This document shows, in pieces, positions 33,708 to 43,093 of a stretch of 64,000 nucleotides of DNA (position 1 is the stretch's first letter; every line of letters begins with the position of its first letter). Both the position numbers and the translations under genes were made by a program. The stretch comes from Micromonospora chersina. Its GTDB lineage: Bacteria; Actinomycetota; Actinomycetes; Mycobacteriales; Micromonosporaceae. Location of the stretch: contig NZ_FMIB01000002.1 of assembly GCF_900091475.1 (NCBI RefSeq), forward strand, positions 4,960,001 through 5,024,000, in the 5' to 3' direction. The notes under the pieces are model-generated. The model ran no database searches, was not told the DNA's origin, and worked only from the letters and a program-made list of their open reading frames with translations.

Positions 33708-34298
33708 ATGAGCGAGCGCAGCGGCGTGCCCGGCGAGGGGTTGGTGAAGGGCCTGGCGGTCACGCTGAAGACGATGACCCGCCGCTCGACCACGCAGCAG
33801 TACCCGGACGTGGCCCCCGAGTTGCCGCCCCGCTCCCGCGGCGTGATCGCGCTGCTGGAGGAGAACTGCACGGTCTGCATGCTCTGCGCCCGCGAGTGCC
33901 CGGACTGGTGCATCTACATCGACTCGCACAAGGAGGAGGTGGCGGTGCCCGGCGCCGCCCGCCCCCGCCAGCGCAACGTGCTCGACAAGTTCGACATCGA
34001 CTTCTCGCTCTGCATGTACTGCGGCATCTGCATCGAGGTCTGCCCGTTCGACGCGCTCTACTGGACCCCCGAGTTCGAGTACGCCGAGTACGACATCAAG
34101 GACCTGCTGCACGACAAGGACCACCTGGGCGAGTGGATGGCCACCGTCCCGCCGCCGCCGGCCCACGACCCGCACGGCGACCCCTCGAAGGAGGAGACCA
34201 CCGCCGCCCGCAAGGCCGCGGCCCCCGCCGCGCGTCCGGCCCCGACCCGGGCCCGTCCCGAGCCCGGCGCCGAGCAGGGCGGAGGCGCGCCGTCATGA
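33708..34298 (+). CDS. nuoI: NADH-quinone oxidoreductase subunit I
   Basis: This 196-residue protein is the 8Fe ferredoxin-like subunit, with two [4Fe-4S] sites: Cys54, 57, 60 and 64 ([11 protein letters not shown]) and Cys102, 105, 108 and 112 ([11 protein letters not shown]). It passes electrons towards NuoB. A Pro/Ala-rich tail of about 60 residues follows. An upstream in-frame ATG at 33699 is also possible. Its stop overlaps the nuoJ start by four bases (ATGA), the first of a run of such overlaps through nuoN. Confidence 0.92.
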   Translation: MSERSGVPGEGLVKGLAVTLKTMTRRSTTQQYPDVAPELPPRSRGVIALLEENCTVCMLCARECPDWCIYIDSHKEEVAVPGAARPRQRNVLDKFDIDFSLCMYCGICIEVCPFDALYWTPEFEYAEYDIKDLLHDKDHLGEWMATVPPPPAHDPHGDPSKEETTAARKAAAPAARPAPTRARPEPGAEQGGGAPS

Positions 34299-34897
34299 CG
34301 GGTGCCGACGTGCTGCTGCTCGCCCTCGGCGCGGTGGCGGTGGGCGCGGGCGCGCTGGTGGTGGCCACCCGCCACCTGGTCCGGGCCGGGCTCTGGCTGG
34401 TGGTCTGCCTGGGTGCGCTGGCCGGTGACTACCTGGTGCTCGGCGCCGAACTGGTGGCCTGGGTGCAGGTGCTCATCTACGTCGGCGCCGTGGTGGTGCT
34501 GCTGCTGTTCGCCGTGATGCTGACCCGGGCCCCGATCGGCCCCTCCGACGACCTCGACCGGCCCGGCTGGCCGGCCGCGCTGATCGGGGCCGGCAGCGGG
34601 CTGGGCCTGGCCGTGCTGCTTGTCGACGCGTTCCGCTGGGCGCGCGTCGACATGCCGGCCACGGGCACCGCCGAACGCCTCGGCGAGCAGGTGTTCCGCT
34701 CCTGGGTGCTGCCCTTCGAGGTGCTCTCGGTGCTGCTGCTCGCCGCCCTGGTGGGCGCCATCGTGCTCTCCCGCCCCGACATCGGCCGACCCGGCGCGAC
34801 CCCGGCGGCCGGCCCGGCCCGCCCCGGCGCGCCCGCCGGTCCGGTCGAGCCGGCCCGCCCGGTGGTCGCGGCCGGCGACGAGGGCGGGCGCGCGTGA
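34295..34897 (+). CDS. nuoJ: NADH-quinone oxidoreductase subunit J
   Basis: This 200-residue membrane subunit has five predicted helices ([40 protein letters not shown] and others). The [12 protein letters not shown] segment is the conserved helix-3 stretch, with the pi-bulge that flips during turnover. The tail is Ala/Pro-rich. It overlaps nuoI and nuoK by four bases on each side. Confidence 0.92.
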   Translation: MTGADVLLLALGAVAVGAGALVVATRHLVRAGLWLVVCLGALAGDYLVLGAELVAWVQVLIYVGAVVVLLLFAVMLTRAPIGPSDDLDRPGWPAALIGAGSGLGLAVLLVDAFRWARVDMPATGTAERLGEQVFRSWVLPFEVLSVLLLAALVGAIVLSRPDIGRPGATPAAGPARPGAPAGPVEPARPVVAAGDEGGRA

Positions 34898-35241
34898 GAC
34901 CGGTCATCCCGTACGTCACCGCGGCGCTGCTGTTCGGCCTCGGCGTCTTCGGCGTGCTGCGCCGCCGCAACGCCGTCCTCGTGCTGATGGCCGTCGAGCT
35001 GATGCTCAACGCCGTCAACCTGATCCTGGTCACCGCCGACACCACGGTCCGCGCCGCGCTGCCGCACTCCGGCCAGGTCTTCGCGCTCTTCGTGATCGTG
35101 CTCGCCGCCGCCGAGATCGGCGTCGGGCTGGCCATCGTGCTGCAGCTCTACCGGCTGCGGGCCAGCGTCACGGTCGACGACGTGCCGCTCACCGAGGCGC
35201 CCACCGCTGTCGCCGCCGGCCGGGGCGAGGGGGACAGGTGA
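34894..35241 (+). CDS. nuoK: NADH-quinone oxidoreductase subunit K
   Basis: This 115-residue subunit has three membrane helices with the two conserved buried glutamates, Glu35 (MAVELMLNAVNL) and Glu74 (AAAEIGVGLA). These relay protons between NuoH and the antiporter-like subunits, and both are intact. The start is GTG in a GTGA overlap with nuoJ; the end overlaps nuoL in the same way. Confidence 0.93.
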   Translation: MRPVIPYVTAALLFGLGVFGVLRRRNAVLVLMAVELMLNAVNLILVTADTTVRAALPHSGQVFALFVIVLAAAEIGVGLAIVLQLYRLRASVTVDDVPLTEAPTAVAAGRGEGDR

Positions 35242-37163
35242 CCGGACTGCTCGCGGTGGCGCTGCCCGGCGTACCCCTGCTCGCCGGCCTGCTCGGGCTG
35301 CTGCTGCCGCCCTCGCCGCGCGGGGCGACCACGGGGGAGGGCCCGGCCCGGCGGGCGGCCATCGCGCTCGGCGTGGCCGGCGCGGCGGTCGCGCTGCTGG
35401 CGGCGCTGGCGCTGCTGCTCCGGGTGGACGGGCCGGTCGAGGGCGCCACCGACTGGGTCGACCTGGGCGGGCTGCGGGTCACGCTCGGCTGGCGGCTGGA
35501 CGGGGTGGCCGTGCTGGTCGCCGTGGCGGTGGCCGCGGTGGCCCTGGCCGTGCAGGTCTACTCGGTCGGCTACCTGCGGCGCGGCCCGCACGACGACGTC
35601 GAGGTGGACCACCGCTACCCGCCCTACGCGGCCCAGATCAGCCTCTTCACCGCCGCCATGCTGACCGTCGTGGTCTCCGGCGACCTGATCCTGCTGCTGG
35701 TCGGCTGGGAGGTGATGGGCATCTGCTCCTACCTGCTCATCGCCCACGACCGGCGGCTGCCCGAGGCGCCGGCCGCCGCCGTGAAGGCGTTCCTGGTCAC
35801 CCGGGTGGGTGACGTCGGCTTCCTGCTCGGCATCGCGCTGCTCGGGGTCGGCGCGGGCAGCTTCCGGATCGCCGACGTGCTGGCCCACGACTATCCGACC
35901 GGCACGCTCACGGCGGCCTGCCTGCTGCTGCTCGCCGGGGTGGCCGGCAAGAGCGCCCAGTTCCCGCTGCACACCTGGCTGCCGGACGCGATGGCCGGCC
36001 CCACCCCGATCTCCGCGCTGATCCACGCGGCCACCATGGTCGCCGCCGGGGTCTACGCGGTGGCCCGGCTCTTCCCGCTCTTCGCGCAGGCACCGGCCGC
36101 CCTCGCCGTGCTCGGGGTGATGGCGGCGGTCACCCTGCTGCTCGGCGCGTTCGCGGCCACCGCGCAGGACGACATCAAGCGGGTGCTGGCCTGGTCGACG
36201 GTCTCCCAGATCGGCTACATGACCGGCGCGCTCGCCGTCGGCGCCCCCGCGGCGGCCCTGTTCCACCTGCTCACCCACGCCGCGTTCAAGGCGCTGCTGT
36301 TCCTCGCGGCCGGCGTGGTCATCCACGCCGTCGGCACCACCCTGATGTCCCGGATGGGTGGCCTGCGCACCGCCATGCCGTTGACCTTCTGGTGCATGCT
36401 GATCGGCCTCGGCGCGCTGGCCGGGGTGCCGCCGCTGTCCGGCTTCTGGAGCAAGGACGGCGTGCTCGCCGCCGCGGAGGCCGCCGCCCTGGACGGCGCC
36501 GGCCCGGCCCCGGCCTGGGTGGGCTGGCTGGTCTGGCTGGCCGGGCTGCTCGGCGTCGCGGTCACCGCCTGGTACGCGACCCGCCTGCTGCTGCGCACCT
36601 TCCTCGGCGCGACCCGGACCCCGCTGGCGCACCCGCACGACCCGCCGGCGGTGCTGCGCTGGCCGGTGCTGCTGCTCGCGGTGCCCGCCGCGCTGCTCGG
36701 CCTGGCCGCCTTCGCGCCGTGGTTCGCCGACCGGCTGCGGGTGCCCGCCGACGCCACCGACGAGGCCGTCGAGCTGGTCCACCTCGCGCCGAACCTGGTC
36801 CTGCCGTTCCTGCTGCTGCTGGTCGGCGCGGGCGTCGCCTGGGCGGGCTGGCGCCGCGACCCGGCCGCCGACCCGGCGCGCTTCCTGGGTCCGCTGCGGC
36901 CGGTCTTCGCCCGGGCGTTCCGGCTCGACGACGTCCAGGACGCCCTCGTCGTACGCCCGACCACCGCCCTGGCCCGGGCCGTGCGCACCGGGGACGAGCT
37001 GGGGGTGGACGGCCTCGTGGAGGGCAGCGGCCGGGCCGCGGTCGAGGTGGGCGGCGGGCTGGCCGCGCTGCACCGGGCCGCCCTGCCCCGCGCGGCGGCC
37101 GGGGTGCTGGCCGGCGCGCTGCTCATCGGCCTCGCGGTCGCCCTGATCGGAGTGGCCTCATGA
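35238..37163 (+). CDS. nuoL: NADH-quinone oxidoreductase subunit L
   Basis: This 641-residue antiporter-like subunit has about 16 helices. The key residues are present: Glu158 in GWEVMGICSYLLI, Lys183 in AVKAFLVTRVGD, and the discontinuous helix LHTWLPDAMAGPTPISALIHAAT. It sits at the end of the membrane arm and carries the long lateral helix; the C-terminal ~100 residues have room for it. The GTG start lies in the nuoK stop overlap. No frame break is seen. Confidence 0.94.
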   Translation: MTGLLAVALPGVPLLAGLLGLLLPPSPRGATTGEGPARRAAIALGVAGAAVALLAALALLLRVDGPVEGATDWVDLGGLRVTLGWRLDGVAVLVAVAVAAVALAVQVYSVGYLRRGPHDDVEVDHRYPPYAAQISLFTAAMLTVVVSGDLILLLVGWEVMGICSYLLIAHDRRLPEAPAAAVKAFLVTRVGDVGFLLGIALLGVGAGSFRIADVLAHDYPTGTLTAACLLLLAGVAGKSAQFPLHTWLPDAMAGPTPISALIHAATMVAAGVYAVARLFPLFAQAPAALAVLGVMAAVTLLLGAFAATAQDDIKRVLAWSTVSQIGYMTGALAVGAPAAALFHLLTHAAFKALLFLAAGVVIHAVGTTLMSRMGGLRTAMPLTFWCMLIGLGALAGVPPLSGFWSKDGVLAAAEAAALDGAGPAPAWVGWLVWLAGLLGVAVTAWYATRLLLRTFLGATRTPLAHPHDPPAVLRWPVLLLAVPAALLGLAAFAPWFADRLRVPADATDEAVELVHLAPNLVLPFLLLLVGAGVAWAGWRRDPAADPARFLGPLRPVFARAFRLDDVQDALVVRPTTALARAVRTGDELGVDGLVEGSGRAAVEVGGGLAALHRAALPRAAAGVLAGALLIGLAVALIGVAS

Positions 37164-38668
37164 CGTTCGGGCAGTTCCTGCTGGTCGCGGTCCTCGCGGT
37201 GCCCGCGCTGGGCGCGGTCGCGGCCGCCGCCGTCCCCGGTGACCGGGCCGGCCGGCTGGTCGGCACGGCCGCCGCCGCGCTGACCCTGCTCGCCGCCCTG
37301 CCGCTGGTCGGCGGCGACCACGGCTGGTTCGGCTACGGCCCACGGCCGGCCGTGCAGCCCTGGCACCGGCTCGACGCGCCCTGGGTGCCCGGCCTCGACC
37401 TGCGCTTCCACCTCGGGGTGGACGGCATCTCCTGGCCCCTGGTCGTGCTCACCGCGCTGCTCACCCTGCTCTGCTGCGGCTACACGCTCTGGCGGGTGCC
37501 CTCCGGCGGCGGCAGCGGGCGGGCCCTGGTGGCGCTGCTGCTGGTCGTCGAGGTCGGCATCCTGGGCACCTTCCTCGCCCTCGACCTCGTGCTGTTCTTC
37601 CTGTTCTTCGAGGTCGTCCTGCTCCCCATGTACGCGATCATCGCCGGCTGGGGGGGCGACGACCGGCGCCGGGCGGCCCGCAAGTTCGCTCTCTACACGC
37701 TCTTCGGCTCGGTGCTGCTGCTGGTCGGCGTCTACGTGGTGGTGGCCGCCGCGGGCACCGCCGACCTCGTGACGCTGACCGGGGGCGCCGGGCTGTCCCG
37801 GGGCACCCAGCTCGCCGCGTTCACCCTGCTGGCCCTGGCATTCGCCGTGAAGAGCCCGCTCTGGCCGCTGCACTCCTGGCTGCCCGACGCGCACACCCAG
37901 GCCCCCACCGTGGGCAGCGTGGTCCTGGCCGGGGTGCTGCTCAAGATGGGCACCTACGGGCTGATCCGGGTGGCCGTCGGCGTGGCCCCCGAGGGCGCCC
38001 GCTGGGCCGCCCCGGTGCTCGGGGTGCTCGCCGTCGCGGCGATCCTGGTCGGCGGCCTGGTCTGCCTGGCGCAGGACGAGCTGAAGCGGCTCATCGCATA
38101 CTCCAGCGTGGGGCACATGGGCTTCGTTCTGCTCGGGGTCGCCACGCTCACCGCCACCGGCCTCCAGGCCGCGCTCATCGGCAACATCGCGCACGGCGTG
38201 ATCACCGGGTTGCTGTTCTTCCTGGCCGGGGCCGTCAAGGACCGCACCCACACGGGGTCGCTCGACGAGCTGTCCGGGCTGCGGGAGACCGCGCCCCGGC
38301 TGGCCGGGCTGCTCGGCTTCGCGGCGGTCGCCTCGCTCGGGCTGCCCGGGCTGGCCGGCTTCTGGGGCGAGGCGTTCGCCGTGGTGGCCGCACTGCGGCG
38401 GGGCGGCGGGTTGTGGACCACCCTGGCGGTGCTGGCCGCGCTGGGCGGCGCGCTGACCGCCGCGTACTTCCTGCGGTTGCTGCGCCGGGTCACCCACGGG
38501 CGGCCCAGCCCGGCGGTCGCCCCGCTCGCGCCCGGCCTGGCCGGGGCGGAGCTGACCGCCTGGGCGCCGCTGGTGCTGCTCGCCCTCGCCGTCGGCCTGG
38601 CCCCGGCACTGGTCCTGTCCTACGCCTCCGGCCCGGTGGGCGCCCTGCTGGGAGTGGTCACCAAATGA
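37160..38668 (+). CDS. nuoM: NADH-quinone oxidoreductase subunit M
   Basis: This 502-residue antiporter-like proton-pumping subunit has Glu151 in FFEVVLLPMY, the mid-membrane Lys in FAVKSPLWPLHSWLPDAH, and TQAPTVGSVVLAGVLLKMGTYG. It overlaps nuoL and nuoN by four bases (ATGA). All conserved ion-path residues appear intact, which argues that the membrane arm is functional. Confidence 0.94.
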   Translation: MTFGQFLLVAVLAVPALGAVAAAAVPGDRAGRLVGTAAAALTLLAALPLVGGDHGWFGYGPRPAVQPWHRLDAPWVPGLDLRFHLGVDGISWPLVVLTALLTLLCCGYTLWRVPSGGGSGRALVALLLVVEVGILGTFLALDLVLFFLFFEVVLLPMYAIIAGWGGDDRRRAARKFALYTLFGSVLLLVGVYVVVAAAGTADLVTLTGGAGLSRGTQLAAFTLLALAFAVKSPLWPLHSWLPDAHTQAPTVGSVVLAGVLLKMGTYGLIRVAVGVAPEGARWAAPVLGVLAVAAILVGGLVCLAQDELKRLIAYSSVGHMGFVLLGVATLTATGLQAALIGNIAHGVITGLLFFLAGAVKDRTHTGSLDELSGLRETAPRLAGLLGFAAVASLGLPGLAGFWGEAFAVVAALRRGGGLWTTLAVLAALGGALTAAYFLRLLRRVTHGRPSPAVAPLAPGLAGAELTAWAPLVLLALAVGLAPALVLSYASGPVGALLGVVTK

Positions 38669-40131
38669 GCCTGGTGCAGACCGTGGACAACGTGGCGCTG
38701 CTGCCGGCCTACCTGGCCGCCGGCACGGCCGTGCTGGTGCTCCTGGTCGACCTGCTGGCGGCCCGGGCCGCCGCCACGGTGGCCGTGGCCGCCCTCGGCG
38801 CGGCGGGCACCGCCCTCGGCGCGGCGCTGGTCGGCGCGGCCGGCGACCGCCGCACCTTCTGCGTCGGCCCGGACTGCTCCTGGCTCTGGACCGGGCGCGC
38901 CGCCCTGGTCGCGGTCGTCATCGCGCTGCTCACCCTCGGCGTGCTGGCGCTCTCCGGCCCGCTGCTGCGAGCCCGCCGGGTCCCGGTCGGCGAATACTGC
39001 TTCCTGCTGGCCTGCGCGATGACCGGCGGCGTGGTGCTCGGCGCGGCCGGCGACCTGATCACCCTGGTCGTGGCGCTGGAGACGCTCACCCTGCCGCTCT
39101 ACGTGCTGGTCGGCCTGCGCCGGGGCAGCCTGGCCGGGGCCGAGGCGGCGGTGACCTTCTTCGTGGTCAGCGTGGTGGCCACCACGATCACCCTGCTCGG
39201 CGCGGCGCTGCTCTACGCGGTGACCGGCAGCCTGCACCTCGACCGGCTCGGCGCGGTCTTCGGCGTCGCCGGGGAGGGCCTGCTCGACCTGCCGCTGGCC
39301 ACCGTCGCCGTGGCGCTGGTGGTGGCCGGGCTGGCTTTCAAGGTCGCCGCGGTGCCCTTCCACGCCTGGGCGCCGGCCACCTACGACGGCGCGCCGCTGC
39401 CCGTGGCGGCGTACCTGTCGACGGCCTCGAAGCTGGGTGGCGTGGTGGCCCTGCTCGCCGTGGTGCAACGGGCGCTGCCGGCCACCGTGACCGGCCCGGT
39501 GCTGGCCCTGCTCGCGGTGCTCACGATGACCGTGGGCAACCTGGTGGCGCTGCGCCAGCGGCGGACGGTCCGGCTGCTCGCCTGGTCGTCGGTGGCCCAG
39601 GCCGGCTACATCCTCGCCCCGCTGGGCGCGCTCGCGCTGGCCGGTGGGCGCACCGCCGACGCCCGCGCCGGGGCGTACGCCGCGGCCGTCGCGTACGCCG
39701 TCTTCTTCGTGCTGCTGGAGCTGGCCGCGTTCGCCGCGGTGGTGGCGCTACGGCCGGCGGAGGGTGACGGCGGCACCCTGGCCGACCTGCGCGGCGCGGC
39801 ACGCCGGCACCCGTGGGTGGGTGGCGCGTTCGCGCTCGCCCTCATCGGGCTGGCCGGGCTGCCGCCGGGCCTGGCCGGCCTGTTCGCCAAGGTGACAGTC
39901 GTCCGCGCGCTGCTGGCCGGGCACGCCGGCTGGCTGGCCCTCGTGGTGGCGTTGAACGCCGTGGTCGGCCTGGCCTACTACCTGCGCCTGGCCGCCACCC
40001 TCTACGCCACGCCCGGCGCGGTCGCGGCCCGCCCGGCCCGGACCGTGGTCGTCGCGCTCGGGGTCGCCACCGCGCTGGCCGTGGTGCTCGGTTTCGCCCC
40101 GCAGCTGGTGCTCGACGTGGCGGCCCGCTGA
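38665..40131 (+). CDS. nuoN: NADH-quinone oxidoreductase subunit N
   Basis: This 488-residue antiporter-like subunit ends the nuoIJKLMN run. The conserved acid is Glu139 (ALETLTLPLYVLVGL), and the broken helix is FKVAAVPFHAWAPATYDGAPLPVAAYLST. No nuo gene follows; htpX starts 148 nt later after two inverted repeats. NuoN normally contacts NuoM and NuoK, both encoded just upstream. Confidence 0.93.
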   Translation: MSLVQTVDNVALLPAYLAAGTAVLVLLVDLLAARAAATVAVAALGAAGTALGAALVGAAGDRRTFCVGPDCSWLWTGRAALVAVVIALLTLGVLALSGPLLRARRVPVGEYCFLLACAMTGGVVLGAAGDLITLVVALETLTLPLYVLVGLRRGSLAGAEAAVTFFVVSVVATTITLLGAALLYAVTGSLHLDRLGAVFGVAGEGLLDLPLATVAVALVVAGLAFKVAAVPFHAWAPATYDGAPLPVAAYLSTASKLGGVVALLAVVQRALPATVTGPVLALLAVLTMTVGNLVALRQRRTVRLLAWSSVAQAGYILAPLGALALAGGRTADARAGAYAAAVAYAVFFVLLELAAFAAVVALRPAEGDGGTLADLRGAARRHPWVGGAFALALIGLAGLPPGLAGLFAKVTVVRALLAGHAGWLALVVALNAVVGLAYYLRLAATLYATPGAVAARPARTVVVALGVATALAVVLGFAPQLVLDVAAR

Positions 40132-40241
40132 CCGGTTCGTGCCCTGCTGGGAGGCTGGCACAGCCCGCGCACAGGAATCCCCAGCCAACTTTCAGCCATG
40201 AGCAGGATGGTTGGCGGGTACCGGTGTTGTTGAACCGGTCA

Positions 40242-40262
40242 GCGGGCCCCGCGCGGGCCCGC
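40242..40262. promoter_or_regulatory. hairpin in the htpX leader
   Basis: Arms gcgggccc and gggcccgc (loop cgcgc) end 6 nt before the AAGGAG of htpX. A second inverted repeat, accggt-8-accggt, lies just upstream at 40220-40239. The pair may be a regulator site, a terminator for the nuo run, or a leader structure that affects htpX translation. Confidence 0.45.
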
Positions 40263-40279
40263 GCACCGAAGGAGCGATC

Positions 40280-41158
40280 GTGCATCACAACCGTCTCAAG
40301 ACCGCAGCGCTGCTCGGCCTGTTGACCTCGCTGATCCTCGCGGTCGGCTACTGGTTCGGCGGTAGCGGCGGTCTAGTCTTCGCCGTCGTCGTCTCGCTGG
40401 TGATGAACGGCGTGACCTACTTCTACTCCGACAAGCTCGCGCTGCGCTCGATGCGGGCGCAACCGGTCAGCGAGGCACAGTTCCCCGAGCTGTACCGGAT
40501 GGTCCGGGAGCTCTCCACCCAGGCGGGCAAGCCGATGCCCCGGCTGTACGTGAGCCCGACGTACCAGCCCAACGCGTTCGCCACCGGGCGTAACCCGGAG
40601 CACGCGGCGGTCTGCGTCACCCAGGGGATCGTCGAGATCCTCGACTACCGGGAACTGCGGGGCGTGATCGGGCACGAGTTGTCCCACGTCTACAACCGGG
40701 ACATCCTGATCTCCAGCGTGGCGGCCGGCCTGGCCGGCATCATCACCGCGCTGGCGAACATCGCCTGGTTCATCCCGCTGGGCTCCTCCGACGACGAGGA
40801 CTCCCCGAACCCGGCCGTGCTGCTGCTCACCCTGATCCTCGGCCCGATCGCGGCCACCCTGATCCAGCTGGCGATCAGCCGGAGCCGGGAGTTCCAGGCC
40901 GACCAGTCCGGCGCCGAGCTGAGCCGGGACCCGCTGGCCCTGGCCAGCGCCCTGCGCAAGATCCACGCCGGTACGCAGGCCCGCCCGCTGCCGGCGCAGG
41001 GTCAGCTCACCAGCACCGCGCACCTGATGATCGACAACCCGTTCAAGCGGGGCGGCGGCATCGCCGCGATGTTCGCCACCCACCCGCCGATGGAGCAGCG
41101 GGTGGCCCGGCTGGAGCAGCTGGCCCGCAGCTCCGGGCCGGTGCAGTTCCAGCGCTGA
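40280..41158 (+). CDS. htpX: membrane zinc metalloprotease HtpX
   Basis: This 292-residue protein has two N-terminal helices, the zinc site HELSH (132-136) with the third ligand Glu in SREFQAD (about residue 207), and two more helices between them. HtpX degrades misfolded membrane proteins under stress. The GTG start has AAGGAG at 40269-40274. It is monocistronic: a strong terminator follows and a structured leader precedes it. Confidence 0.92.
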   Translation: MHHNRLKTAALLGLLTSLILAVGYWFGGSGGLVFAVVVSLVMNGVTYFYSDKLALRSMRAQPVSEAQFPELYRMVRELSTQAGKPMPRLYVSPTYQPNAFATGRNPEHAAVCVTQGIVEILDYRELRGVIGHELSHVYNRDILISSVAAGLAGIITALANIAWFIPLGSSDDEDSPNPAVLLLTLILGPIAATLIQLAISRSREFQADQSGAELSRDPLALASALRKIHAGTQARPLPAQGQLTSTAHLMIDNPFKRGGGIAAMFATHPPMEQRVARLEQLARSSGPVQFQR

Positions 41159-41172
41159 CCCGCACCGACCGC

Positions 41173-41204
41173 CTCCGCCCGCGTCCGTCCGGACGCGGGC
41201 GGAG
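41173..41204 (+). terminator. stem-loop terminator after htpX
   Basis: Perfect 14-bp arms ctccgcccgcgtcc and ggacgcgggcggag with a gtcc loop lie 14 nt past the htpX stop. Confidence 0.85.
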
Positions 41205-41234
41205 TGGTGTGTCCGGCCGGAGTGGTGTGTCCGG
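41201..41234. repeat. 18-bp-period direct repeat upstream of MFS gene
   Basis: The 16-bp string ggagtggtgtgtccgg occurs at 41201-41216 and again at 41219-41234. It lies 80 nt before the MFS start and could be a tandem operator, since 18 bp is near two helical turns. The first copy overlaps the terminator arm by four bases. Confidence 0.6.
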
Positions 41235-41313
41235 GCACAAACCGTTTCCCCCGGATACACCTTGGCGTTAGGGTCGAAACGTCTCCCACTCGTTACACCC
41301 CTGGAGGTCGACC

Positions 41314-42573
41314 GTGGCCGCACTGCGCCAGTACCTGGGCGTCTGGCGGATTCCCGGCGCCCCGATGCTGCTGGTCCTCGGCGTCATCGGCCGGCTCGGG
41401 ATCGGCATGACGCCCCTGGCGCTGCTGCTCGTGGTCGCCGAGGTCACCGACCGGTACTCGCTCGCCGCCGTCGCCGGCGGCGTCTACGCGCTCTCCGGCG
41501 CCGCGCTCAGCCCGGTCGCCGGGCGGATCGCCGACCGGGTCGGCCCCACCCCGGTGCTGCTGGCCACCGCCGTGGCCCACCCGCTCGCCCTCTTCGGTCT
41601 GCTCGGTGCCAGCCGGTCGGGCTCGGACAACCTTCCCCTGATCTACCTGGCCGCGGGTGTCGCCGGCGCCACCTACCCGCCGCTGACCGCCGCCATCCGG
41701 GGCGCCTGGAACGACCTCACCGCCCACGCCACCGGCCGGGCCCACCTGCGCAACACCGCGCTCGCCGCGGAGACCTCCCTCTTCGAGGTCGTCTTCGTGC
41801 TCGGCCCGCTGCTGGTGGCCGGCTTCGTCCTGGTCGCCGACGCCGCCGCCGCGCTCGTCGGCGCCGCCGTGGTCACCCTCGTCGGCACCACCGCAGTGGC
41901 GCTCGGCCGGGTCATGCGCGGCTGGCAGCCGCACCCCCGCGAACACCACGCCAGGGGCCTCGGCCCGCTGCGGCTCGGCGGCTTCCCGGCCCTGCTGCTG
42001 TGCGTCGCCAGCCTGGGCATCGCCTTCGGCGCGGCCGGCGTGACCGTCCCGGCCTTCGCCGGGAACGCCACCACCGACGACCCGGAGAGCCTCGCCGGCG
42101 TGCTGCTGGCCGTCTGGGGCGTCGGCAGCGCCTTCGGCGGATTCTGGTTCGGGGTACGCAAGCCCGCGGCCAACATGAGCCGCCAGTTCGCCTGGCTGCT
42201 CGGCGCGGTCGCGGCCAGCTTCGCCGTCTTCGCGGTGATGCCCGGGCCGGCGGCGCTCGGCGTCGCGCTGGTGCTGGGCGGGGCCACCATCGCCCCCGCG
42301 CTGACGCTGGAGAACACCCTGGTCGGCCGGATCATCCCGGCCGGCATGCTGAACGAGGCGTACACCTGGGTGGTCACCATGTCCGTGGCGGCGAGCGCCG
42401 CCGGGGGAGCGGTGGCCGGGCTGATCGTCGACCACGCGGGCGGCGTGCCCTGGGCGTTCCTGTTCGCCGGGGCGGCGGTCGCCGTCGGGGCCGCGGTCGC
42501 CGCGCCGCCCGCCGGCCCGATCGCCCGCGCCGAGGCGCGGGCGGTCCGCGCCGAGCACGCCGCCGCGGCCTGA
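41314..42573 (+). CDS. MFS transporter
   Basis: This 419-residue protein has about 12 helices and the MFS loop 2-3 signature [18 protein letters not shown] central loop between helices 6 and 7 reads [18 protein letters not shown]. It looks like a drug- or metabolite-exporter-type carrier, but the substrate cannot be named. The GTG start has GGAGG at 41303-41307. A tandem 16-bp repeat lies upstream and a terminator hairpin directly after the stop, so it is its own unit. Confidence 0.82.
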   Translation: MAALRQYLGVWRIPGAPMLLVLGVIGRLGIGMTPLALLLVVAEVTDRYSLAAVAGGVYALSGAALSPVAGRIADRVGPTPVLLATAVAHPLALFGLLGASRSGSDNLPLIYLAAGVAGATYPPLTAAIRGAWNDLTAHATGRAHLRNTALAAETSLFEVVFVLGPLLVAGFVLVADAAAALVGAAVVTLVGTTAVALGRVMRGWQPHPREHHARGLGPLRLGGFPALLLCVASLGIAFGAAGVTVPAFAGNATTDDPESLAGVLLAVWGVGSAFGGFWFGVRKPAANMSRQFAWLLGAVAASFAVFAVMPGPAALGVALVLGGATIAPALTLENTLVGRIIPAGMLNEAYTWVVTMSVAASAAGGAVAGLIVDHAGGVPWAFLFAGAAVAVGAAVAAPPAGPIARAEARAVRAEHAAAA

Positions 42574-42600
42574 GCCGGTCCGGCTGAGCGCCGGACCGGC
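42574..42600 (+). terminator. stem-loop terminator after MFS gene
   Basis: Perfect 10-bp arms gccggtccgg and ccggaccggc with a 7-nt loop follow the stop codon immediately. Confidence 0.78.
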
Positions 42601-43093
42601 CGCCCCGCACGGCGGGACGGGTGGCGTCGTCCGCCGGTCCGCCTTGCCGGACGCCGGCAGATCCGTTCCCTGCTGACCCTTCGGTCAGTCATGTCATGCT
42701 GCTGGTGCCCGGGGCAACCGAAAGTGCCGACGCGGCGTGAATGATCGGCACGGCGGGCTGGAGGCGGTGTCCCGCAATTCCGGCGGTCGGGTCCGGATGA
42801 TTGTTTCTCCTTTCAGTACGCCGGTCGACTCCGATCGACCGTTTGTCCGTTCATGGCCTCCGAGAATGGAAAAACGCGCGTTCACGATTGCCTTCAAGGT
42901 CGTGTTCACGTTCCATTCTCAGCAGCGCGGGACAGCGTCTCTGCTGGTCCCCGCGCCGCTTGGATTCACCCAATCGATCGAACTGGATGCGGATTGTCGG
43001 CTAGCCGACAATCGTGTAACGCGATGACGCGTTCGAGCGCTATTCGTTTTTCCTGTGGTTCATCTGGTGTTTCCCGAGCGGAGGAGAACGGTG
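42601..43093 (+). other. long AT-richer control region upstream of the exopolysaccharide genes
   Basis: About 490 bp without a supported gene. The part from about 42780 on is clearly richer in A/T than its surroundings. It holds an imperfect inverted repeat cggtcga-6-tcgaccg at 42822-42841, the perfect palindrome at 42992-43013, and a strong ribosome binding site GGAGGAG at 43080-43086. Short reading frames here show no protein-like composition. I read it as the promoter and long 5' leader of the following operon. Confidence 0.6.
42992..43013. promoter_or_regulatory. perfect 22-bp palindrome, likely operator
   Basis: The sequence gattgtcggct/agccgacaatc is an exact 22-bp palindrome with no spacer, 80 bp before the first gene of the exopolysaccharide locus. 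Its length and symmetry fit a dimeric regulator site (for example TetR, GntR or MarR type). It has no loop, so it is unlikely to be a terminator. Confidence 0.65.

Noticed and set aside
36215..38497. A 760-codon minus-strand frame opposite nuoL and nuoM
   Set aside because: Shadow; composition rich in Gln, Gly and His, with no known domain.
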